A DNA stretch of 42,599 bases from Psychromonas hadalis ATCC BAA-638 (GCF_000420245.1 NZ_ATUO01000010.1:1-42599); one strand, 5' to 3'. Shown: positions 6,836-17,140, numbered from the stretch's first letter. Program-made: numbers and translations. Notes: generated by a model from the sequence alone, not told the origin.

Positions 6836-7819
6836 TTACCCCTGCTCTAATAAACGACGAAGATCAATTAAGGCCGCATTGGCGCGTGATACGTAATTTG
6901 CCATGACCAAAGAGTGGTTCGCTAAAATACCAAAACCACTACCATTGAGTATCATCGGTGTCCAAACTGTCTCTTGCGTGGCTTCTAAATCGCGAATGAT
7001 CTGTTTTAGGCTAACCTGTGCATTTTTCTTTTCCAGTACATCTGCAAAGTCAATTTCAGCGGCTTTTAAAAAGTGTAATATTGCCCATGTTGCGCCACGA
7101 CTTTCATAAAAAACATCGTCAATTTTCCACCATGATGTTTTTACCATTGTCTGGGCTGCGGTTGTGGTTGATTGTTTTGCATTTGGATCGCCTGCTAACG
7201 CGGTATTGTATCTGTCGTGACCCACACTGGCACTTAAACGATGTGAGATAGAGCCAAGACGCTTTTCAACTTCACGTAACCAGTCTCCTAAATTATCCGC
7301 ACGGGTGTAAAATTGTGCTTCGCTCGCATCTTGCGCCATTAACCGTGTACGGTAACGTTTCAGGGCTTTAATGGCATCGGAATATTCACTTTCTGCACTG
7401 GGCAGTTGCCAACTTTTATGGGAAATATTAAGTTTACTTTGTGCAATTTCTAAATCTTTATCACCTGTTGATTGCGATTGAGAGCGACTAAAATCTAACC
7501 GCATTGCTAAGGCTAAATCACGAGTTTGCTCTAACACTCCGTACTCAAAGGCCGGCATGTTATCCATTAATATACCCGGTGGGGTAATATCATTTGAGAG
7601 AAAACCACCGGGTTTATTGATTAACCACTCAGTAATATCAATCAGTGTTGAGGTGGTGGTATAACCTGCAACAATAGTATGATTATTCATTTTAGCGGTT
7701 TCAGTGGTTTTGAGTTTTACATTATACGCGACTGGCATCCAACCCCACCAGAGTGAGACAGCCCAAAGAATAAGGGTAACAATAGACAAGCCCGCAATGA
7801 TTGATTTTTTTCCGAACAT
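6836..7819 (-). CDS. DUF2333 family membrane-anchored protein
   Basis: A 327-aa protein of the DUF2333 family (function unknown), recognised from its overall pattern: one N-terminal membrane helix (residues about 7-27, ending SLWWGWMP), then a large region outside the membrane. Conserved-looking blocks are INKPGGFLSNDITPPGILMDNMP, YGVLEQTRDLALAMR, SWWKIDDVFYESRGATWAILHFLKA, and a C-terminal NGSGFGILANHSLVMANYVSRAN. The topology predicts that most of the protein is periplasmic. It is transcribed alone, divergently from folA, and is the likely host-side neighbour of the broken GDCCVxC gene just downstream. I know no experimentally supported function. Confidence 0.8.
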   Translation of the reverse strand: MFGKKSIIAGLSIVTLILWAVSLWWGWMPVAYNVKLKTTETAKMNNHTIVAGYTTTSTLIDITEWLINKPGGFLSNDITPPGILMDNMPAFEYGVLEQTRDLALAMRLDFSRSQSQSTGDKDLEIAQSKLNISHKSWQLPSAESEYSDAIKALKRYRTRLMAQDASEAQFYTRADNLGDWLREVEKRLGSISHRLSASVGHDRYNTALAGDPNAKQSTTTAAQTMVKTSWWKIDDVFYESRGATWAILHFLKAAEIDFADVLEKKNAQVSLKQIIRDLEATQETVWTPMILNGSGFGILANHSLVMANYVSRANAALIDLRRLLEQG

Positions 7820-7935
7820 AATACTTCTTCCATTTTAAGAACAGATCATCTATTCATCATAACAATGCGTAAAATTTTATGCATCATTTAAACTATTTAT
7901 TTGATAACCTTATAAAAAATAAATTAAGGAATATG

Positions 7936-8430
7936 ATGAAAATTTCAATGATCGTTGCGATGGCAAAAAACAGAGTTATCGGCTTTGATAATAAGATGCC
8001 GTGGCATCTGCCAGCAGACCTGAAGTTTTTTAAACGTGTGACATTAGGTAAGCCTGTGATAATGGGACGAAAAACCTATGATTCTATTGGTCGTCCACTA
8101 CCTGGTCGTCAAAATATCGTATTAACGCGTGATAAAACGCTCACCATCACCGGGGTGGATTGTGTACAGACGGTTGAGCAAGCGTTGCAATTAGTTGCTT
8201 CTGTTGATGAGGTCATGGTGATCGGTGGAGCGACTATTTACGAGCAATTTTTGCCAAAGGCAGACCGTTTATACCTTACTTTTATTGATCTTAAAACGCT
8301 GGGAGATACTTTTTTTCCTGATTATGAAGCGTTAGCGAGTTGGTCTGAAGTGGCGCGAGAGAAACATATTAAAGATGATAAAAATGGTTACAACTATCAG
8401 TTTGTTACCTTAAATCGCGTAGTAAATTAA
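7936..8430 (+). CDS. folA: Dihydrofolate reductase (type I)
   Basis: NADPH-dependent reduction of dihydrofolate to tetrahydrofolate, essential for thymidylate and purine synthesis and the target of trimethoprim. Motifs are MKISMIVAMAKNRVIG at the start, MPWHLPADLKFFK with the catalytic Asp at residue 28, PVIMGRKTYDSIGRPLPGR, and EVMVIGGATIYEQFLP. The length is 164 aa. Two adjacent ATGs (7933 and 7936) follow TAAGGA; the second gives the better 5-base spacing and the family's usual N-terminus, so I chose it. A longer frame starting at 7879 adds 18 residues with no family likeness. folA normally sits beside apaH; here a GGDEF gene lies between them. Confidence 0.95.
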   Translation: MKISMIVAMAKNRVIGFDNKMPWHLPADLKFFKRVTLGKPVIMGRKTYDSIGRPLPGRQNIVLTRDKTLTITGVDCVQTVEQALQLVASVDEVMVIGGATIYEQFLPKADRLYLTFIDLKTLGDTFFPDYEALASWSEVAREKHIKDDKNGYNYQFVTLNRVVN

Positions 8431-8479
8431 AAAAGGGCTATCTTTAATAAAAGATAAGACTCATGTGTTTGGAAGAGAT

Positions 8480-9763
8480 ATGTATAACAAGTTATCAAAA
8501 AATATTTTGGTGGTAGAAGACAGCGTGATGTTCACACGCATTTTAAAGCGTAGTATAGAATCTGTAGATGGTTTTAAAGTGATCACTGTAGAAAGTTTTG
8601 GTGCGTTAAAACAGTTATTATCTGAAAAAAAATACCAATTTTTTGCTAGTTTATTAGATGTTAATCTACCTGATGCCCCTAATGGTGAAGTGATTGATTT
8701 TGTTTTAGCACATAATATTCCCTCTATTATTTTTACCGGCAAACTTGATGAGAGCTTTCGCAAAAAGATATACACCAAGGGGATTGTAGATTATGTTTTA
8801 AAAGAGGGCCCTGCCAATATTGAATATGTTGTTTCCCTACTTAGCCAACTTAAGCGTAACAGTAATATTGATGTGTTAGTTGTTGATGATTCTATTAGTG
8901 TGCGCTCTTATATCAAACACCTGTTAGTTATCTATCAATTTACTGTGTTTGAAGCAGTTGATGGTGTTGATGCTTTAGAAAAAGTGAAACGAAACTCCAA
9001 CATTAGTTTAGTCTTAACCGATTTTAATATGCCTAATATGGATGGTTTAGCGTTAACCAAGCAGCTTCGTCGTCAATATAGTAGTCAACAGATGGCGATA
9101 ATCGGCATGTCTGCATTTGGTAATAATCAGTTATCTGCTCATTTTTTAAAGTTAGGAGGCAGTGATTTCATTACTAAACCTTTTCTTGAAGAGGAGTTTT
9201 TCTGTCGTATTAATCAGAATATGGAGTTGCTTGAGCATATTAAACAGTTAAAGTTTTTAGCAACCAGAGACTTTTTAACGGGGTTATTTAACCGACGTTA
9301 CTTTTTTGACGTTGGAAATAATATCGTTTCTGGTTATAAAAAGAAGGGGCTTAAACTGGGTATTGCACTGTTGGATATTGATCATTTTAAAAAGGTGAAC
9401 GATAACTATGGTCATGATGCAGGTGATCTCGTTCTTTGTCAGTTAGGAAAACGATTAATTGATAATTTTGAAGTTGATGATTTAAGCTCTAGTATCGTTG
9501 CGCGTTATGGTGGTGAAGAGTTCTGCTTTTTATTGGTGGCGAAAACCCACTCTGAGATAGAGGCAAGTTTGTCTGCACTTCGGCAAAGTATCGAAGATGA
9601 TAAATACGTATTAAAAGAGGGTTTTGAATTAAAGATAACAGCAAGTATCGGTCTGTTTACTGGAGAATCTGAAGATCTTAAAGTGGCGTTAAGCATTGCT
9701 GATAAAGCGTTATATCAAGCTAAAGCGAGTGGTCGTAATCAAGTTGTGGTACTCGATATATAA
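8480..9763 (+). CDS. Double-receiver diguanylate cyclase response regulator
   Basis: Cytoplasmic two-component response regulator predicted to make cyclic di-GMP. It has two receiver domains, then a GGDEF domain. Receiver 1 (about residues 7-120) has phosphoacceptor D60 in LLDVNLPD. Receiver 2 (about 128-245) has acidic pair DD, D181 in LTDFNMPNMDG and K233 in ITKPF. The GGDEF domain (about 262-425) has LTGLFNRR, DIDHFKKVND and an intact GGEEF at 344-348, so it is probably active. The RxxD product-inhibition site is absent: the aligned residues read LSSS. I chose ATG 8480 after GGAAG, not the upstream GTG at 8465. The 427-aa gene is unlinked to any histidine kinase here. Confidence 0.9.
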   Translation: MYNKLSKNILVVEDSVMFTRILKRSIESVDGFKVITVESFGALKQLLSEKKYQFFASLLDVNLPDAPNGEVIDFVLAHNIPSIIFTGKLDESFRKKIYTKGIVDYVLKEGPANIEYVVSLLSQLKRNSNIDVLVVDDSISVRSYIKHLLVIYQFTVFEAVDGVDALEKVKRNSNISLVLTDFNMPNMDGLALTKQLRRQYSSQQMAIIGMSAFGNNQLSAHFLKLGGSDFITKPFLEEEFFCRINQNMELLEHIKQLKFLATRDFLTGLFNRRYFFDVGNNIVSGYKKKGLKLGIALLDIDHFKKVNDNYGHDAGDLVLCQLGKRLIDNFEVDDLSSSIVARYGGEEFCFLLVAKTHSEIEASLSALRQSIEDDKYVLKEGFELKITASIGLFTGESEDLKVALSIADKALYQAKASGRNQVVVLDI

Positions 9764-9766
9764 ATG

Positions 9767-10591
9767 TCATTTTATAGGCAAAAGGGTACAGGCAAAAGAA
9801 AAGTGTTTTTTATCTTGCCAACGTAACATGGTTAAACTATTTCCCCATACGCAACCGGTGTCTAATCCATAAATACCCTGTTTATTAACCTTGCCTAATA
9901 GTGCTGCCCAGTGACCAAATAAAATGGGGCTACTTTGATCAACACTATCAAGCTCAAACCAAGGTTTCATGATGCTACTATCAGTTTCTGCTGGGCCAAG
10001 TTTATTTTTAAACTCTAATGAGCCATCTAAAAAACAGTAGCGCATGCGGGTAAATACGTTGATGATAAAGCGTAAACGCTCATCACCTTGTTGTGCTTCT
10101 GACCAGTTATTGGGATGGTTGCCGTACATATTTTTTAGTAACGTTTTGAAATGGCTACTGTGTAGTTCAGCTTCTACTTCAAGGGCAAGTTGCTCAGCTT
10201 GTTTGATCGTCCATTGTGGGCTAATGCCCGCATGCACCATTACAAAATCAAATTCTGGGTGGCGCAACATTAAAGGTTGTAAACGTAACCAGTTAAGCAG
10301 TTCATCACAATCGGGGGCATTGAGCAGTACATCGAGTTTATCGTTGCTTTTTGCTAGATGAATCCCTTGCCAAATCGCGAGTAGATGTAGGTCATGATTA
10401 CCTAAAATTACTTTTGCACTGTCACCTAACCCTTTTACAAAACGCAGGGTTTCAAGCGATTGATTACCGCGGGCAACTAAATCACCTGCTAACCACAGTT
10501 CATCTTTATTGCTATCAAAGTTGGCAAGCGCAAGTAACTGTTGTAATTCATCATAACAGCCTTGGATATCACCAACAATATAGGTTGCCAT
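9767..10591 (-). CDS. apaH: Symmetrical bis(5'-nucleosyl)-tetraphosphatase ApaH
   Basis: Metallophosphatase that cleaves diadenosine tetraphosphate to two ADP and also removes dinucleoside caps from RNA. At 274 aa it has the family length. Metal-binding motifs are GDIQGCYDEL near residue 7, GDLVARGNQS near 36, and GNHDLHLLA near 64; VHAGISPQW (about 117) and FGHWAALLGK carry further His ligands. Its ATG overlaps the rsmA stop by one base (TAATG), so translation is probably coupled. In most relatives apaG lies between rsmA and apaH; here there is no room for it. Confidence 0.97.
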   Translation of the reverse strand: MATYIVGDIQGCYDELQQLLALANFDSNKDELWLAGDLVARGNQSLETLRFVKGLGDSAKVILGNHDLHLLAIWQGIHLAKSNDKLDVLLNAPDCDELLNWLRLQPLMLRHPEFDFVMVHAGISPQWTIKQAEQLALEVEAELHSSHFKTLLKNMYGNHPNNWSEAQQGDERLRFIINVFTRMRYCFLDGSLEFKNKLGPAETDSSIMKPWFELDSVDQSSPILFGHWAALLGKVNKQGIYGLDTGCVWGNSLTMLRWQDKKHFSFACTLLPIK

Positions 10592-11415
10592 TAAGCCTGT
10601 TCAGCCTGTTTCTCTTTTCTATCAAAAACGTAGTTAGCTAAACGCACATACTCTTCAACAGTGATGTTTTCTGCACGTTTAGTATGGTCAACTTGTAGCG
10701 CTTTTAGCTCTTCTACATCTAAAATATCACGTAAGCCATTACGAATGGTTTTACGGCGCTGATTAAAGGCCATTGAGCAGACTTGCGTTAATATTTTCAT
10801 GCTTTTGGCAAGAAAAGGAGGCACATCATAAGGCTCTAAACGCACGAAGGCAGAATCTACTTTAGGTGCTGGAATAAAGGCGTTGGGTGGTACTTCTAAA
10901 ACAGGAATAACTTTGCAATAGTATTGTGCCATCACGGTTAAACGTCCGTAAGCTTTACAATTAGGACCTGCGCAAAGGCGGTTTACCACCTCTTTTTGTA
11001 ACATAAAATGCATATCTTTTATTTTATCTGCGTACTCAAAAAGATGGAACATCAATGGTGTTGAAATGTTATAAGGTAAGTTACCAAATACACGCAGTTG
11101 ACGCTCTGTGCTGGCGAGTATGCCAAAATCAAACTGCATCGCATCGGCTTGGGTGATCTTGAGTTTAGGGGAAAGTATTGGATTTTTGGCTAAACGCTCT
11201 GCCAAATCTCTGTCTAATTCAATGACGTTTAAGAGGTTTACTTTTTCTGCCACAGGCATGGTTAATGCGCCCAGTCCGGGGCCAATCTCAACGATATTAT
11301 CATCGGGTTGTGGTGAAATTGCAGAAACGATGGAGTCGATAATGTAATCATCGTGTAAAAAGTTCTGTCCGAAACGTTTACGTGCGGTGTGGCCTAAGTG
11401 TGTTTTATTGCTCAT
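10591..11415 (-). CDS. rsmA: 16S rRNA m6,2A1518/1519 dimethyltransferase RsmA (KsgA)
   Basis: S-adenosylmethionine-dependent enzyme that dimethylates two adjacent adenines in the 3' hairpin of 16S rRNA, a late step in small-subunit assembly. The 274-aa length is normal. Motifs are [10 protein letters not shown] at 13-22, the SAM-binding [10 protein letters not shown] near 43-52, VIELDRDLA near 64, and the catalytic NLPYNIST near 115. The C-terminal helical domain contains [12 protein letters not shown]. It follows pdxA by 12 bases in the lptD-surA-pdxA-rsmA-apaH operon. Confidence 0.98.
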   Translation of the reverse strand: MSNKTHLGHTARKRFGQNFLHDDYIIDSIVSAISPQPDDNIVEIGPGLGALTMPVAEKVNLLNVIELDRDLAERLAKNPILSPKLKITQADAMQFDFGILASTERQLRVFGNLPYNISTPLMFHLFEYADKIKDMHFMLQKEVVNRLCAGPNCKAYGRLTVMAQYYCKVIPVLEVPPNAFIPAPKVDSAFVRLEPYDVPPFLAKSMKILTQVCSMAFNQRRKTIRNGLRDILDVEELKALQVDHTKRAENITVEEYVRLANYVFDRKEKQAEQA

Positions 11416-11427
11416 TCTCTATCTCTT

Positions 11428-12423
11428 CTATTTGTTCTGTTGGCTTGTAGCCATGGTGATTGCTTCATTCACTGCGCAGAATAAACTGCCTGCGTCTGCT
11501 TTTCCTGTGCCCGCTAAATCAAGGGCGGTACCGTGATCAACTGAGGTGCGAATATAGGGGAGTCCTAAGGTGATATTAACTGCTTTACCAAACCCTTTGT
11601 ATTTAAGTACGGGTAAACCTTGATCGTGATACATCGCCAATACCACATCGGCATCTGCAAGGTATTTCTCTTGGAATAGGGTATCTGCGGGCAGTGGCCC
11701 AATTAAATTTATGCCCTGTAAGCGTAGTTTTTCAAGGGTCGGTTCAATGATTTCTATCTCTTCGCGTCCCATATGACCACCTTCACCTGCATGTGGATTT
11801 AATCCACAAACATAGATGCGTGGCGTTTTAATGCCATATTTAACCTGTAACTCGGTGTTTAAAATATTAATAATCGAGGTTAATCGTGCTTCCGTGATAG
11901 CATCAGAAACATCTTTAAGGGGTAAGTGAGTGGTGACTAGTGCCACGCGTAAATCTGTTGTCGCTAACATCATGACCACTAAGTCTGTATTTGATTGATC
12001 GGCAAAAAACTCTGTATGCCCGCTAAAGGTAAAACCAGCATCATTAATAATGCCTTTATGGACAGGGGCGGTCACTATCGCTGAAAACTCACCCGATAAG
12101 CAACCTTGGTTGGCAAAGCTTAATGTATCAAGCACATACTGGGCGTTACTTTTATTAAGTTTTCCTGCTTCTGAGGTAGTTTTAAGCGGTAGGTGGGCAA
12201 TGGTTAATTCACCAACTTTTATTGTCTTTGAGTGTGGGTAATCAACTAATGTCACCTCCAAGTCTAGCTGCTTGATACGCGCTTCAAGTAAATATTTATC
12301 ACCACAAATAACCAGTGGCGCAGCCCATTCTTGCGCTGCGAGTGTAAGAATAATATCCGTGCCAATACCGCTTGGCTCTCCAGCGGTAATGATGATTGGT
12401 TTAATATTATTGATAACGGACAT
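11428..12423 (-). CDS. pdxA: 4-hydroxythreonine-4-phosphate dehydrogenase
   Basis: NAD-dependent oxidation and decarboxylation of 4-phosphohydroxy-L-threonine in the DXP-dependent pyridoxal 5'-phosphate pathway. At 331 aa it matches E. coli PdxA. Family blocks are [13 protein letters not shown] near the start, [13 protein letters not shown], and the divalent-metal His residues in [24 protein letters not shown] and [26 protein letters not shown] is near the C-terminus. It begins one base after the surA stop, which suggests coupled translation. Confidence 0.98.
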   Translation of the reverse strand: MSVINNIKPIIITAGEPSGIGTDIILTLAAQEWAAPLVICGDKYLLEARIKQLDLEVTLVDYPHSKTIKVGELTIAHLPLKTTSEAGKLNKSNAQYVLDTLSFANQGCLSGEFSAIVTAPVHKGIINDAGFTFSGHTEFFADQSNTDLVVMMLATTDLRVALVTTHLPLKDVSDAITEARLTSIINILNTELQVKYGIKTPRIYVCGLNPHAGEGGHMGREEIEIIEPTLEKLRLQGINLIGPLPADTLFQEKYLADADVVLAMYHDQGLPVLKYKGFGKAVNITLGLPYIRTSVDHGTALDLAGTGKADAGSLFCAVNEAITMATSQQNK

Positions 12424-12424
12424 C

Positions 12425-13750
12425 TTATTTTTTATCCGTTATATAGTCTGGATTATTAATTTTAATATACGCTTCTTGGCGAATCTCATTCATCCACGCA
12501 TAAACTTCTGCTGGGAATCGTTGTTTAAACAGTAAACCATAGGCTTTTTGTTTAGTTGCATCTTCAGTGGTATCTGATTCACGTTTTTCCATTACCTGTA
12601 AAATATGCCAACCATGCATCGTATGAAAAGGTGCGCTGATCTCTCCCATTGGTATTGATAGTGCAAGATCTCTAAACTCAGGGACATACATGTTAGGATC
12701 TGCCCAGCCTAAATCTCCACCTTTTACCGCAGAACCGGGATCTTGAGAATGTGCAGTGGCAAGCTCTGCAAATGTTTTACTGCCATCTAAAATCTCTTTA
12801 CGGTATTGAACAAGTAATTTTTTGGCTTTCTTATCACTGAGAATGATATTTGCTTTAATTAAGATGTGACGTGCTTTTACTTCAACGGTGATCACATTTT
12901 CAGAGCCTTTTTTGTCTAAGACTTTAATCAGGTGAATACCCATGTTAGTACGGAATGGACCAATGAGATCCCCTTTTTGGGTTTTTTGGTCATCAAAAAC
13001 ATTGGCAAATAAACTTGGGATCTCATCCAATGTTCGCCATCCCCAGTCTCCGCCTTCAAGCGCTTTAGGGCCTTGTGAGAATTCAATTGCCAGCGCTTGT
13101 ACATTCGCACCCTCTGTGAGCTTTTTAGCTAACAGATCCGCTTGGATTATAATGGCCTGTTGTCTATCTTCTGATGCGTCGTCATCAACTCTAAGCATAA
13201 TATGTGCAAAATGGAACTGAGTGGTTTTTTCGCCCTGTTCATTAAGACGTTTTACCATCTGTTCAACTTCTTGATCAGAGATATTAATACGCCGACGTAC
13301 TTGGATTTGACGGATCTCATTGATGGTTAACTCATCACGAATGTTATCCACGTAGGCTGCATAACTATTACCCTGTTTTGCGATCTTTGCTTTTAATTGC
13401 ACCAGTGTTAAACCATCATCTTTGGCAATCTGTTGTAGCGTTTGATCAAGCTGCGCATCATTAATGCGTAAACCGATACGCTGTGCAATTTGTAGCTGTA
13501 ATCGGTCGGTGATCAACTTATCAAGGATCTGTTTTTGTAACTCGCCATCTGCGGGCAGTGCTTGGCCATTTTTTGTATAACGGCTACTAATATCCTTTTG
13601 CATACGCGTGATATCGCTAGTTAAGATAACCTCTTGATTGACCACCGCTTCAATTTTATCAACCAGTTGATTTTGTGCGCATACTATTGTCATGGGTGAG
13701 ATGAAAATTCCGCAGATAAAAGGTAATAACACTTTTTTTAGTAATTTCAT
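12425..13750 (-). CDS. surA: Periplasmic chaperone/peptidyl-prolyl isomerase SurA
   Basis: Periplasmic chaperone that escorts outer-membrane beta-barrel proteins to the BAM complex. The 441-aa protein starts with a signal peptide whose probable cleavage follows IVCA (about residue 25). The N-terminal chaperone domain contains [18 protein letters not shown]. Two parvulin domains follow: the first near 175-275 ([24 protein letters not shown]) and the second near 285-385 ([26 protein letters not shown]). The C-terminal helix closes the chaperone core. LptD, encoded 21 bases upstream, is a classic SurA client. Confidence 0.97.
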   Translation of the reverse strand: MKLLKKVLLPFICGIFISPMTIVCAQNQLVDKIEAVVNQEVILTSDITRMQKDISSRYTKNGQALPADGELQKQILDKLITDRLQLQIAQRIGLRINDAQLDQTLQQIAKDDGLTLVQLKAKIAKQGNSYAAYVDNIRDELTINEIRQIQVRRRINISDQEVEQMVKRLNEQGEKTTQFHFAHIMLRVDDDASEDRQQAIIIQADLLAKKLTEGANVQALAIEFSQGPKALEGGDWGWRTLDEIPSLFANVFDDQKTQKGDLIGPFRTNMGIHLIKVLDKKGSENVITVEVKARHILIKANIILSDKKAKKLLVQYRKEILDGSKTFAELATAHSQDPGSAVKGGDLGWADPNMYVPEFRDLALSIPMGEISAPFHTMHGWHILQVMEKRESDTTEDATKQKAYGLLFKQRFPAEVYAWMNEIRQEAYIKINNPDYITDKK

Positions 13751-13771
13751 TTTCTGTCCGTTTTTGTTCGT

Positions 13772-16120
13772 TTACTGTAAATAGAAAGGGCGACCATAAT
13801 CAAAAATCCCTTGTTCACCAGAGCTAAATCCGACACCACCAAGCCCTATTAGTTCAAAGGTGAAATTTATACTCTGCTCTGTTTCTGCGTTTTCTGCAAT
13901 GTTATCTAAGTCACCATAATAGGGCAACATATGTTGATCAAAGGTAAAGCCAAATGCCCAACAGCAAGATTGGTATCTGAATCCAACAATGCTTTCATAG
14001 GATTGGTTATATTCAACATCGTGATAATAACTGGCAAATGCGGTCCATTGACTATTGAGTGACCAATTCATTTTAGCGCCTAGTTGATTGACTAATCCTT
14101 TGCTATCTATATACAAGTCATTCTCTTCTGGAATAGCAATATAGCGGTAGTTCAATTGTGCAAAAGTATTGTATAACCAGCGTTTTTCAAAGGTAGAGTT
14201 AGCACGTTTTATTTTATTGTTATCGGTATCCCACTCAAGTCCTGCATGGAAAAAATAGCTGTTCTCAAAGTTCATATCAAACTCACCAATCAATGATGAG
14301 CGCGTATCATCGATAATTTTATTGCCATTTTGTGGCAAATAGGTTTGCGAGGGGCTGAAGTAGTAGTTTTGACCAAGCGCAAAACGCATCTTCTCTTTGC
14401 CGTGGCTATTTAAGAAACTGCTCGAGATGCCTAAGGTAATTTGGTTAGCATCAGCAATCCGGTCATAACCAGAATAACGATTATCACGAAACAGGCCATA
14501 ATAATCTTGTTGTAAACTGGTGGTATCGTAAACACCAATTGCTGATTGATCTTGATAAGGGACATAAAGATACTGTATCTGTGGCACTAATGTTTGTCGA
14601 TAATCACTGTCCATGAATGAAAAATCACGTTCAAAGTTTACCCCTGAATGAATTTTAAAAGAGGGGATATAACGTGCCACACTTTTTTCTAATTCACTGT
14701 ACCACGCCTCTTTGTGACTGTCGGGGAGAGTCTGTTCATAAAAACTGAGCATATATTTAAGCTCAGTATTTATAAACATTGAATTGTAATAGAGTGGCAG
14801 AGACAGTTTTGGCTCTAAGTGAATACGGGTACCGGTATAAACATTTTTATCACTATGATCAAACTTGGTGATCTCTGAATAAAAATCGAACTGTAAACTT
14901 TTCCAATCAATGGGCTGGTAAGCACTAAAGGCAAGCTTGGGCATCACTTTGTGAGGGGTATCACCCCCACCTAAAATTTGAAAAGAGCGTATTTCTAGTT
15001 CACTGTTCCAGCTCTCCTGACGGTAACTTAATTTTGCGGTTTGTAGTAGTTGGTTATCACTACGATCACCATAGGGGGTATCAATATCACTGAAGTAATA
15101 ATCATCACTTACTTGGTTGTAACGGACGTTAAAGTTCCAGTGTTGTGCAAAATTGATATTATGATCCCAGTGATAAAGGTAACGGTCTTCGCCTCGTATT
15201 TTATCGTCTGCAAGGTATTCAGCTTGAATGCTACCGCTACCAGCGTCAAATAGATATCGGTATTCACCTGCAATTTTAGTACCGCGATTCTGCATATAGG
15301 TCGGGGTGATAGTGGCGTCCATATTAGGCGCTATATTGATATACAGTGGCTGAGTTAAGGTAAAACCATTAGTATCAGACATCTCATGACTTGGAAACAG
15401 AAGACCGGTTTTTCGTTTATCTGTTAATGGGTAAGTTACATAAGGAAAATAAAAAACAGGTACATCTTTAATACGTAACACGGCATTATAAGCACTGCCG
15501 ACCGCCTCTACATTATCAATATACAAGGTGGTTGCATCTAATCGCCAAGTCGTGTCCTCTGGAGGACAAGCTGTATACGATGAGTCATTAAGCTCATACA
15601 GGTCTAAACCATTATCAAAAATACGCTGTGCATCACCCCGACCCCCTTGGCCATGAAATTGGTAGTCAGCTTGGGTTAGAATGCTTTGGTCATTGCTTAG
15701 ATCCATCTCTATATCATCTGCAATGAGTGTTACTCCACCATTGATAAAATTCACATTTCCCTGTGCAGTGGCACGATCTTCATTGAGGTAATAGGTCATT
15801 TCATCTGCAGAGAGAAATTTATCTCCTTGTTTTAGATTTACATCACCTTGGTAGATAAATTTGCTGTTTGAGCCTGAAACAGAGAATGCGTCAATTTTCA
15901 CCGGAATCTGATTATTAGGCTGGGTATTGGTATTCGGCACCAGTGGAGGGACCTTGTTATAACACTGACGGAAAAAGTCGTTAGACGAGCGTGGGGCAAT
16001 CACCTGCTCTTCACTAGGCGCTTCTATTTCTTCATTCTCTGTTTGTGGGGATATTATCTGTTGCGCATAACTGCTTGGCAGAGGTAATAGTAGTAATAAC
16101 CACGGGAATTTTTTAAACAT
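13772..16120 (-). CDS. lptD: LPS-assembly protein LptD
   Basis: Outer-membrane beta-barrel that, with the lipoprotein LptE, inserts lipopolysaccharide into the outer leaflet. It is 782 aa. A signal peptide (residues 1-19, ending SSYA) precedes an LptA-like beta-jellyroll domain (about 75-190: YQGDVNLKQGDKFLSADEM, AQGNVNFINGG) and then the barrel. The four cysteines needed for the inter-domain disulfides are present: C53, C185 and the adjacent pair C719-C720, matching the E. coli pattern. It heads the lptD-surA-pdxA-rsmA-apaH operon, and its promoter must lie in the 213-bp spacer shared with divergent djlA. No convincing sigma-E promoter was seen there. Confidence 0.97.
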   Translation of the reverse strand: MFKKFPWLLLLLPLPSSYAQQIISPQTENEEIEAPSEEQVIAPRSSNDFFRQCYNKVPPLVPNTNTQPNNQIPVKIDAFSVSGSNSKFIYQGDVNLKQGDKFLSADEMTYYLNEDRATAQGNVNFINGGVTLIADDIEMDLSNDQSILTQADYQFHGQGGRGDAQRIFDNGLDLYELNDSSYTACPPEDTTWRLDATTLYIDNVEAVGSAYNAVLRIKDVPVFYFPYVTYPLTDKRKTGLLFPSHEMSDTNGFTLTQPLYINIAPNMDATITPTYMQNRGTKIAGEYRYLFDAGSGSIQAEYLADDKIRGEDRYLYHWDHNINFAQHWNFNVRYNQVSDDYYFSDIDTPYGDRSDNQLLQTAKLSYRQESWNSELEIRSFQILGGGDTPHKVMPKLAFSAYQPIDWKSLQFDFYSEITKFDHSDKNVYTGTRIHLEPKLSLPLYYNSMFINTELKYMLSFYEQTLPDSHKEAWYSELEKSVARYIPSFKIHSGVNFERDFSFMDSDYRQTLVPQIQYLYVPYQDQSAIGVYDTTSLQQDYYGLFRDNRYSGYDRIADANQITLGISSSFLNSHGKEKMRFALGQNYYFSPSQTYLPQNGNKIIDDTRSSLIGEFDMNFENSYFFHAGLEWDTDNNKIKRANSTFEKRWLYNTFAQLNYRYIAIPEENDLYIDSKGLVNQLGAKMNWSLNSQWTAFASYYHDVEYNQSYESIVGFRYQSCCWAFGFTFDQHMLPYYGDLDNIAENAETEQSINFTFELIGLGGVGFSSGEQGIFDYGRPFYLQ

Positions 16121-16333
16121 TAACCATTCTCAAAAATTGCTTAGGAAGTAGAAGGCGCTAAGCGTAAAAGAGAGTAAGAATATCAGCAAATAGCCTCTGC
16201 GAACAATAGTTAGCGCCAAATTTGCATACTCTTTTTATTAAATTGTTCTATTTACCCTAAAAAATTGGCAAATTGCTGCAGAGTTAGTCAAAATAGATAA
16301 AAATATCTTATAAAAACAGAGGTCAGAACGTTT

Positions 16334-17140
16334 ATGCGCATTTGGGGAAAAATACTCGGTGGTTTTTTTGGTTTCATGTTTGGTCATTTTTTTGGCATGT
16401 TATTGGGGATCTGGTTAGGGCATCGCTTTGATCGTGCTCGCGCAATCAACTTTAATGTACAAAATGGTCTATTTGGAAATAGTGTAACCAGTCAGCAAAA
16501 ACAAAAATTATTTTTTAATGCCACATTTTCAGTAATGGGGCATGTTGCTAAAGCAAAAGGGCAAGTCACACAAACAGATATTCAAGTAGCAAATGCGTAT
16601 ATGGATCAGATGCGTTTACAGGGCGAAGCACGCTCTCAAGCACAATCTTCTTTTGCTTTGGGTAAAGAGTCTAACTTTCCATTACAGGATACATTATCTG
16701 AATTTGCGCAGATGGTGCGCGGAGATCGTAATGTATTACAGATGTTTTTGGGTATTCAAATACAGGTTGCCTTCTCAGATGGTGCGATTGACAGTAAAGA
16801 GAAAGCGATTCTTTACACTATCGCAGAGCAGCTTGGTTTCTCTCGTTTTGAGCTTGATCGTCTATTGCAGATGGTTGAGGGACAACAACATTTCCATCAA
16901 GAGCAACAGCATCATCAACAGCAAGCAAGTAGCGAAGATGCGTATAAAATATTGGGTGTTGATGAAACGGTAAGTGATAAAGAGGTTAAGCGTGCTTATC
17001 GTAAATTGATGAGTCAAAATCATCCTGATAAATTGGCTTCAAAAGGGTTACCAAAAGAGATGATGGAGCTTGCTAAAGAGAAAACCCAAGACATTCAAAA
17101 GGCCTATGAAACACTGCGTAAAAAGCGTGGCTTTAAATAG
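16334..17140 (+). CDS. djlA: Co-chaperone DjlA
   Basis: Membrane-anchored J-domain co-chaperone that stimulates DnaK at the inner membrane. In 268 aa it shows the full DjlA plan: a Gly-rich N-terminal membrane segment (GGFFGFMFGHFFGMLLGIWLG, about residues 9-29) of the dimerising type, a TerB-like helical domain (about 50-185), a His/Gln-rich linker, and a C-terminal J domain with DAYKILGVDE near 202 and the HPD tripeptide near residue 230. It is divergent from lptD, as in E. coli. Its TAG stop is followed immediately by the ATG of the next gene, so the two are one transcription unit. Confidence 0.97.
   Translation: MRIWGKILGGFFGFMFGHFFGMLLGIWLGHRFDRARAINFNVQNGLFGNSVTSQQKQKLFFNATFSVMGHVAKAKGQVTQTDIQVANAYMDQMRLQGEARSQAQSSFALGKESNFPLQDTLSEFAQMVRGDRNVLQMFLGIQIQVAFSDGAIDSKEKAILYTIAEQLGFSRFELDRLLQMVEGQQHFHQEQQHHQQQASSEDAYKILGVDETVSDKEVKRAYRKLMSQNHPDKLASKGLPKEMMELAKEKTQDIQKAYETLRKKRGFK

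Noticed and set aside
7879-7935. Longer folA start
   Set aside because: The 18 to 19 extra residues lie upstream of a good TAAGGA site and have no family likeness.
15050-15253. 67-codon plus-strand frame inside lptD
   Set aside because: Antisense shadow of lptD, Ile/Val/Thr-rich, without ribosome site.
16150-16220. GGCGCTAA / TTAGCGCC inverted words in the lptD-djlA spacer as an operator
   Set aside because: Only 8 bp, about 60 bases apart, and not matched to any known site; could be chance.
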